Assembly: GCA_020161545.1 (NCBI GenBank)
Contig: JAIUNT010000013.1
Coordinates: 1 to 35,554, forward strand
Reading direction: 5' to 3'
Length of the DNA: 35,554 bases
DNA from: Pseudomonadota bacterium
Lineage (GTDB): Bacteria; Pseudomonadota; Alphaproteobacteria; Caedimonadales; UBA1908
Positions 31,481 to 35,554 of this stretch are shown here, piece by piece. The position numbers were made by a program, and so were the translations under genes. Position 1 is the stretch's first letter; each line of letters opens with the position of its first letter. Under the pieces are notes generated by a model. That model was given only the letters and a program-made list of their open reading frames with translations, was not told where the DNA came from and searched no databases.

Positions 31481-34033
31481 CGCAAAAGTTAACGTATCTT
31501 TCTCAAGTCCCACACGGATTGTTGCACCTGCCTTGCCCTCAAGAATCAGTGTGGCGATGGGATTTTGCACGTAGCGTTGAATAACGCGTTTGAGGGGACG
31601 CGCACCGTACGCGGGATCGTACCCTTGGCGGCCGAGCCACGCCTTAGCCGCATCGGACACCTCAAGGAAGATTTGCTTAGCCTCCAGAAGCCCCCGCAGA
31701 TGCGCAAGCTGAATTTCCACAATGCGCCCCATATCTTGGGCGCCCAAGCGGTTGAAGAGAAGGATCTCATCAATACGGTTGATGAACTCAGGACGGAAGG
31801 ATGCCCGCACCAGTTCCATGACCTCGTCCTTGTGGGCGCTTGCTTTCTCGCCGTCGGGAAGGGCTGCCAGAATCTGTCCCCCAATGTTGGAGGTCATGAT
31901 GATGAGGGTGTTGGTAAAGTTCACCGTATGCCCCTGCCCGTCCGTCAGGCGTCCATCATCCAGCACCTGGAGAAGAACGTTAAACACATCCGGGTGGGCT
32001 TTTTCGATTTCATCAAAGAGCACCACCTGATAGGGCCTGCGCCGCACGGCCTCCGTGAGAGCGCCGCCTTCCTCATAGCCCACATATCCGGGAGGGGCAC
32101 CGATAAGGCGTGAAACCGTGTGCTTTTCCATATACTCAGACATATCCAGGCGCACCATGGCGTGGGGGTCGTTAAATAAGAAGGTTGCCAGCGCCTTGGT
32201 CAGCTCCGTCTTGCCCACACCGGTGGGGCCCAAAAACAGGAAGGACCCCATGGGACGGTTGGGATCTTGGAGTCCCGCGCGCGCACGCCTGACGGCCTGG
32301 GAGATAGCCTCCACCGCTTCATTTTGCCCCACAACCTGGGCCTCTAAGTGCGACTCCATGGACAGGAGTTTTTCGCGCTCGCCTTCCAGCATCTTATCCA
32401 CGGGCACCCCAGTCCAGCGCGACACAATGGCCGCCACGTCCTGGTCCGTGACCTCTTCTTGAACCATGCGGGCACTCGCCCCCTCTTGGCGGGCTTTTAG
32501 CTTGCCTTCAAGGTCCGGGATAATGCCGTAGAGCAGCTCCCCTGCCCTGGCTAAATTCCCCTCGCGCTGGGCGATCTCAAGCTCGCTTCTAGCTTGGTCC
32601 AACTGCTCTTTGAGCTTTTGCTCGCCCTGAAGGGTCTCTTTTTCTGCCATCCATGCCGTTGTCAGCTCCAGGGACTGCGCTTCCAACTCTTGCAGCTCCG
32701 CCTCTAAACTCACGAGACGCTTTTTCGCGTCCGCGTCCGTTTCTTTCTTAAGGGCCTCACGCTCAATCTTCAGCTGAATAATGCGCCGGTCCAGCTCATC
32801 AATGTCCTCGGGTTTTGAGTCCACCTCCATGCGCAGACGGCTGGCAGCTTCGTCCACCAGATCAATGGCTTTATCGGGCAAAAAGCGGTCCGTGATATAG
32901 CGATCGGACAGGGTCGCCGCCGCCACAATGGCGCCGTCTGTGATGCGAATACCGTGGTGAAGTTCATACTTTTCCTTAAGACCACGCAGGATCGAAATGG
33001 TATCCACGACCGTTGGCTCACTCACAAACACAGGCTGAAAGCGCCTGGCAAGGGCCGCGTCTTTCTCAATATACTTACGGTACTCGTCCAGGGTTGTGGC
33101 GCCCACACAGTGGAGCTCACCCCTGGCCAAAGCAGGCTTAAGCATGTTGGAGGCGTCCATGGCGCCGTCGGCTTTTCCTGCCCCCACAAGGGTATGCAAT
33201 TCATCAATAAAAAGAATGACGTTTCCAGCAGCGTTCCCGATTTCTTGCAGGACGGCTTTGAGTCTTTCCTCGAACTCACCCCTGTACTTCGCCCCCGCAA
33301 TCAGGGCCCCCAGGTCGAGGGCCATAAGCTGCGTCCCGCGCAAAGACTCAGGCACATCTTCCTTGACGATACGCGCCGCAAGCCCCTCTAAAATAGCGGT
33401 TTTACCCACACCTGGCTCACCGATGAGCACAGGGTTGTTTTTGGTGCGCCGGGACAATACCTGGATAGTACGACGAATTTCTTCATCACGTCCGATGACG
33501 GGGTCAAGTTTGCCAGCTCTGGCAAGGGCGGTGAGATCACGGGCATATTTTTCAAGGGCAGCAAAGGTCTCCTCGGCTGTGGCGCTGTCGGCTTTTCGTC
33601 CCTTGCGCATTTGATCAATGGCTTGATCTAGCTTTTGGCTGGTCACGCCAGCCGCCGACAAGAGTGGGCCACAACTTGTGTGGGTCAGGGCCTGCAAAAG
33701 GCGCTCAAGCGTCACAAAGCGGTCGCCAGATTGGGTGGCCAGGTTTTCTGCGCGCTCAAGCATTTTGTTTGTTTCTTGATCCAGGTAAACTTGCCCGGCG
33801 CCAGCACCTTCAACCTTCGGCTGCTTTTCAAGGGATTTTTGCACTGCATTCAAAAGCGAAAACATGTCCGCTTCAAGGATGCGCAAAAGCCCCTGCACGG
33901 GTCCCTCGCTCTCTTCTAATAGGGCCAGCAGTACATGCTCACAGGTCAAACGCTGATGTGCCCGGCGCGCAGCCAAGGTTTGGGCGTTTTGCAACACCTC
34001 TTTTGTTTTTTCTGAATAGCGAGATAAATCCAT
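31478..34033 (-). CDS. clpB: Disaggregating chaperone ClpB
   Basis: ClpB is a hexameric AAA+ machine that works with DnaK to pull apart aggregates after heat stress. The 851-residue protein has the N-domain (two repeats beginning [13 protein letters not shown] and [13 protein letters not shown]), first ATPase with Walker A GEPGVGKT and Walker B LFIDELH, the long coiled-coil middle domain (about 400-520), second ATPase with GPTGVGKTE and [14 protein letters not shown], and the C-terminal domain with [12 protein letters not shown]. Length is normal. Start ATG at 34033. A sigma-70-like promoter lies upstream, overlapping a CTTG that might be a heat-shock -35 box. A family B-like gene follows closely. 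Confidence 0.98.
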   Translation of the reverse strand: MDLSRYSEKTKEVLQNAQTLAARRAHQRLTCEHVLLALLEESEGPVQGLLRILEADMFSLLNAVQKSLEKQPKVEGAGAGQVYLDQETNKMLERAENLATQSGDRFVTLERLLQALTHTSCGPLLSAAGVTSQKLDQAIDQMRKGRKADSATAEETFAALEKYARDLTALARAGKLDPVIGRDEEIRRTIQVLSRRTKNNPVLIGEPGVGKTAILEGLAARIVKEDVPESLRGTQLMALDLGALIAGAKYRGEFEERLKAVLQEIGNAAGNVILFIDELHTLVGAGKADGAMDASNMLKPALARGELHCVGATTLDEYRKYIEKDAALARRFQPVFVSEPTVVDTISILRGLKEKYELHHGIRITDGAIVAAATLSDRYITDRFLPDKAIDLVDEAASRLRMEVDSKPEDIDELDRRIIQLKIEREALKKETDADAKKRLVSLEAELQELEAQSLELTTAWMAEKETLQGEQKLKEQLDQARSELEIAQREGNLARAGELLYGIIPDLEGKLKARQEGASARMVQEEVTDQDVAAIVSRWTGVPVDKMLEGEREKLLSMESHLEAQVVGQNEAVEAISQAVRRARAGLQDPNRPMGSFLFLGPTGVGKTELTKALATFLFNDPHAMVRLDMSEYMEKHTVSRLIGAPPGYVGYEEGGALTEAVRRRPYQVVLFDEIEKAHPDVFNVLLQVLDDGRLTDGQGHTVNFTNTLIIMTSNIGGQILAALPDGEKASAHKDEVMELVRASFRPEFINRIDEILLFNRLGAQDMGRIVEIQLAHLRGLLEAKQIFLEVSDAAKAWLGRQGYDPAYGARPLKRVIQRYVQNPIATLILEGKAGATIRVGLEKDTLTFA

Positions 34034-34073
34034 GGTAACCTTCCTTAAAAAGCGTTAGTTAAGGCGTGACTCA

Positions 34074-34103
34074 TATATACCAAAATTGACGCACGGCGCC
34101 AAG
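34074..34103 (-). promoter_or_regulatory. Putative promoter of clpB
   Basis: On the minus strand TTGGCG and TATATA are exactly 17 bases apart, about 40 bases before clpB. The -35 reads CTTGGCG, which also resembles the CTTG of heat-shock (RpoH) promoters, as expected for clpB; which factor uses it cannot be told. Confidence 0.5.
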
Positions 34104-34125
34104 CACCATAGGGAGAGATAACACC

Positions 34126-35139
34126 ATGGACACCCAAGCGAAATCCTTGGAGCGGGGCCTTTGGGTCACTTTTTTTATGATTTTTATTATGATCATTTTG
34201 GGCGGCGTCACGCGCCTGACGGGTTCGGGTTTGTCCATCGTGGAGTGGAAACCCATCACGGGCATCCTGCCCCCCTTGAGCGCCCAGGATTGGGACACCC
34301 TTTTTGCCCAGTATCAAACGTCTCCCGAGTTTCAAAAAATTAACAGCGATATGACGCTTGAGGGCTTTAAAGGAATCTTCTGGCTTGAATATGTGCACCG
34401 CCTGTGGGGCCGCCTTATTGGCCTCGTGTTTTTGTGGCCCATTATTGTGTGCGCGCGCGACCATGAGCTAAGGCGCGAGTTCCTAGATAAGCTGCTTATT
34501 ATCTTGGGGTTGGGCGGTGCTCAAGGCTTTCTTGGGTGGATTATGGTAAAAAGCGGCCTGACCAGTGAGCCCCATGTGGACCATCTGCGCCTTGCCTTTC
34601 ACTTTATGTTGGGCGTGGCCACTTTTGCTTTTGTGCTGTGGACGGCCCTTAGCGTCAAACTGCATAAAGGCGACATTGAAAAAGACCTTGTGAACCGCGA
34701 TTTTCTTTTGGTCATTTGCGTTCTTGTGACGCTCACGCTCTTTTACGGCGCTCTTGTGGCAGGTCTCAAAGCTGGCCTCATTTATAACACCTTCCCCATG
34801 ATGGGAGAAACATGGATTCCACTTGAATTCTTTAACCCTTATTTTAATGTTGGTTATTTCCTCAATGACCCAGGCGTTGTGCAGTTTACTCACCGGTGCT
34901 TGGCTATGCTGAGCTGTGTATCAGTGCTCATTCTTTTAGGCCAGTCAAGCCAATTCAGCACGATTTTGCGTCCCCTCGTCTTTGGCCTTTTTATCGCAAT
35001 CCTTTTTCAAGCAGGCCTTGGGATCTTGACGGTTCTCACCCATGTGTCCATCCCTCTGGCGTCTCTCCACCAAACGGTGGCCATGATCGTTATAGCGATT
35101 TTGACATCGCTTCTTGCGCTGACTGAGCAAGAGCGCTGA
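34126..35139 (+). CDS. ctaA: Heme A synthase (CtaA/COX15 family)
   Basis: An inner-membrane enzyme that oxidises the methyl group of heme O to give heme A for cytochrome c oxidase. The 337-residue protein has eight predicted membrane helices in two similar halves and the four conserved heme-ligand histidines: His91 (EYVHRLWGR), His159 (LAFHFMLG), His256 (FTHRCLAM) and His315 (LHQTVAM). GGVTRLTGSGLSIVEWKP near the start is the mitochondrial/alphaproteobacterial (type 2) signature. GGGAGA lies 7-9 bases before the ATG. Its 3' end overlaps pgk tail-to-tail by 50 bases. It shows that the organism respires with an aa3-type oxidase or similar. Confidence 0.97.
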   Translation: MDTQAKSLERGLWVTFFMIFIMIILGGVTRLTGSGLSIVEWKPITGILPPLSAQDWDTLFAQYQTSPEFQKINSDMTLEGFKGIFWLEYVHRLWGRLIGLVFLWPIIVCARDHELRREFLDKLLIILGLGGAQGFLGWIMVKSGLTSEPHVDHLRLAFHFMLGVATFAFVLWTALSVKLHKGDIEKDLVNRDFLLVICVLVTLTLFYGALVAGLKAGLIYNTFPMMGETWIPLEFFNPYFNVGYFLNDPGVVQFTHRCLAMLSCVSVLILLGQSSQFSTILRPLVFGLFIAILFQAGLGILTVLTHVSIPLASLHQTVAMIVIAILTSLLALTEQER

Positions 35140-35554
35140 TACCTGGCAGCTCCTTTCCTTCAAGGAACTCAAGGAAGGCGCCTCCTGCCAGGGAAATATA
35201 GCTAAAGAGATTGGCCGCGCCCGCCTGGGACAGGGCCGCTACGGTCTCACCACCACCACCAATGGAAAAGAGGTTCCCCATCTGGGTTAGCCTAGCTGCT
35301 TCACGGGCCAGGGCGACGGTTCCTTTATGAAAGGGAGGGGTTTCAAAAACGCCAAGGGGCCCGTTCCAAACAAGGGTTGCAGACTTATCTAGGAAAGAGG
35401 AAAATGATGCCACGGACAGGGGTCCAACATCAAACATCTTTTCCTCAGGTGCAATATCCTCTAAGGCGCATGTGCGCACATTTGTTCCTGCCATATCCAG
35501 CGCCACAACAGCGTCCTGGGGCAACACAATCTGGCAACCGCGTGCGCGCGCCTT
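35090..35554 (-). CDS. pgk: Phosphoglycerate kinase, C-terminal part (cut by window edge)
   Basis: The last 154 codons of the glycolytic enzyme that makes ATP from 1,3-bisphosphoglycerate. The nucleotide-binding lobe is seen: MAGTNVRTCALED region, LVWNGPLGVFE, SIGGGGETVAAL, and the end YISLAGGAFLEFLEGKELPG, typical of the family. The reading frame continues to the window edge. The last residues (AQSAQEAMSKSL) run 50 bases into the end of ctaA on the other strand. Confidence 0.96.
   Translation of the reverse strand, partial: KARARGCQIVLPQDAVVALDMAGTNVRTCALEDIAPEEKMFDVGPLSVASFSSFLDKSATLVWNGPLGVFETPPFHKGTVALAREAARLTQMGNLFSIGGGGETVAALSQAGAANLFSYISLAGGAFLEFLEGKELPGISALAQSAQEAMSKSL

Overview
This window looks like the chromosome of an alphaproteobacterium, probably a protist- or invertebrate-associated intracellular lineage of the Holosporales/Rickettsiales kind. 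The grounds are the short P-loop-only HPr kinase, the tig-clpP-clpX plus lon protease block, heme A synthase (aerobic respiration), and an unusually large share of Sec-exported proteins with eukaryote-like motifs (F-box, leucine-rich repeats, ubiquitin-binding-like helices) or no recognisable family. Taxonomy is inferred from gene content only; no rRNA is present.

Layout. 1-2.1 kb: start of a polyprenyl diphosphate synthase (cut by the window edge) and a secreted F-box/leucine-rich-repeat protein. 2.2-10.9 kb: protein quality control on the minus strand (tRNA-Leu, tig, clpP, clpX, lon), interrupted between clpX and lon by a plus-strand cyclase-family hydrolase, a small secreted protein, two possible micro-ORFs and a roughly 700-base stretch without a convincing gene. 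11.0-18.2 kb: hprK, then a plus-strand accessory island with four members of one exported family (family A), an exported protein of unknown function, and an exported CAP-domain protein carrying four ubiquitin-interacting-motif-like repeats. Most of these genes have their own TTGAC-type promoter.

18.2-25.5 kb: a minus-strand run made of a membrane sensor adenylate cyclase followed by the methionine ABC transporter metN-metI-metQ. Divergent from it lie arginase, ornithine aminotransferase and the zinc protein YacG. An inverted repeat covers the -35 box of the cyclase promoter. 25.5-28.2 kb: polA with an apparently dead proofreading site. 28.3-31.5 kb: a second accessory cluster, with a small exported protein and four exported proteins of another family (family B); the last follows clpB by 37 bases with an mRNA hairpin spanning the junction. 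31.5-35.5 kb: clpB, heme A synthase, and the C-terminal part of phosphoglycerate kinase.

How it fits together. The housekeeping genes cover proteolysis and folding, carbon control, amino-acid uptake and arginine breakdown (arginine to ornithine and urea, then glutamate semialdehyde). Between them sit eleven or so exported proteins in tandem paralogous sets. Two of these carry motifs that in eukaryotes plug into the ubiquitin system (F-box for SCF ligases; UIM/MIU-like helices for ubiquitin binding). The strongest candidate for an undescribed system is this exported protein repertoire, possibly acting on a host; that role is inference, since the sequence shows only export signals and motif resemblance.
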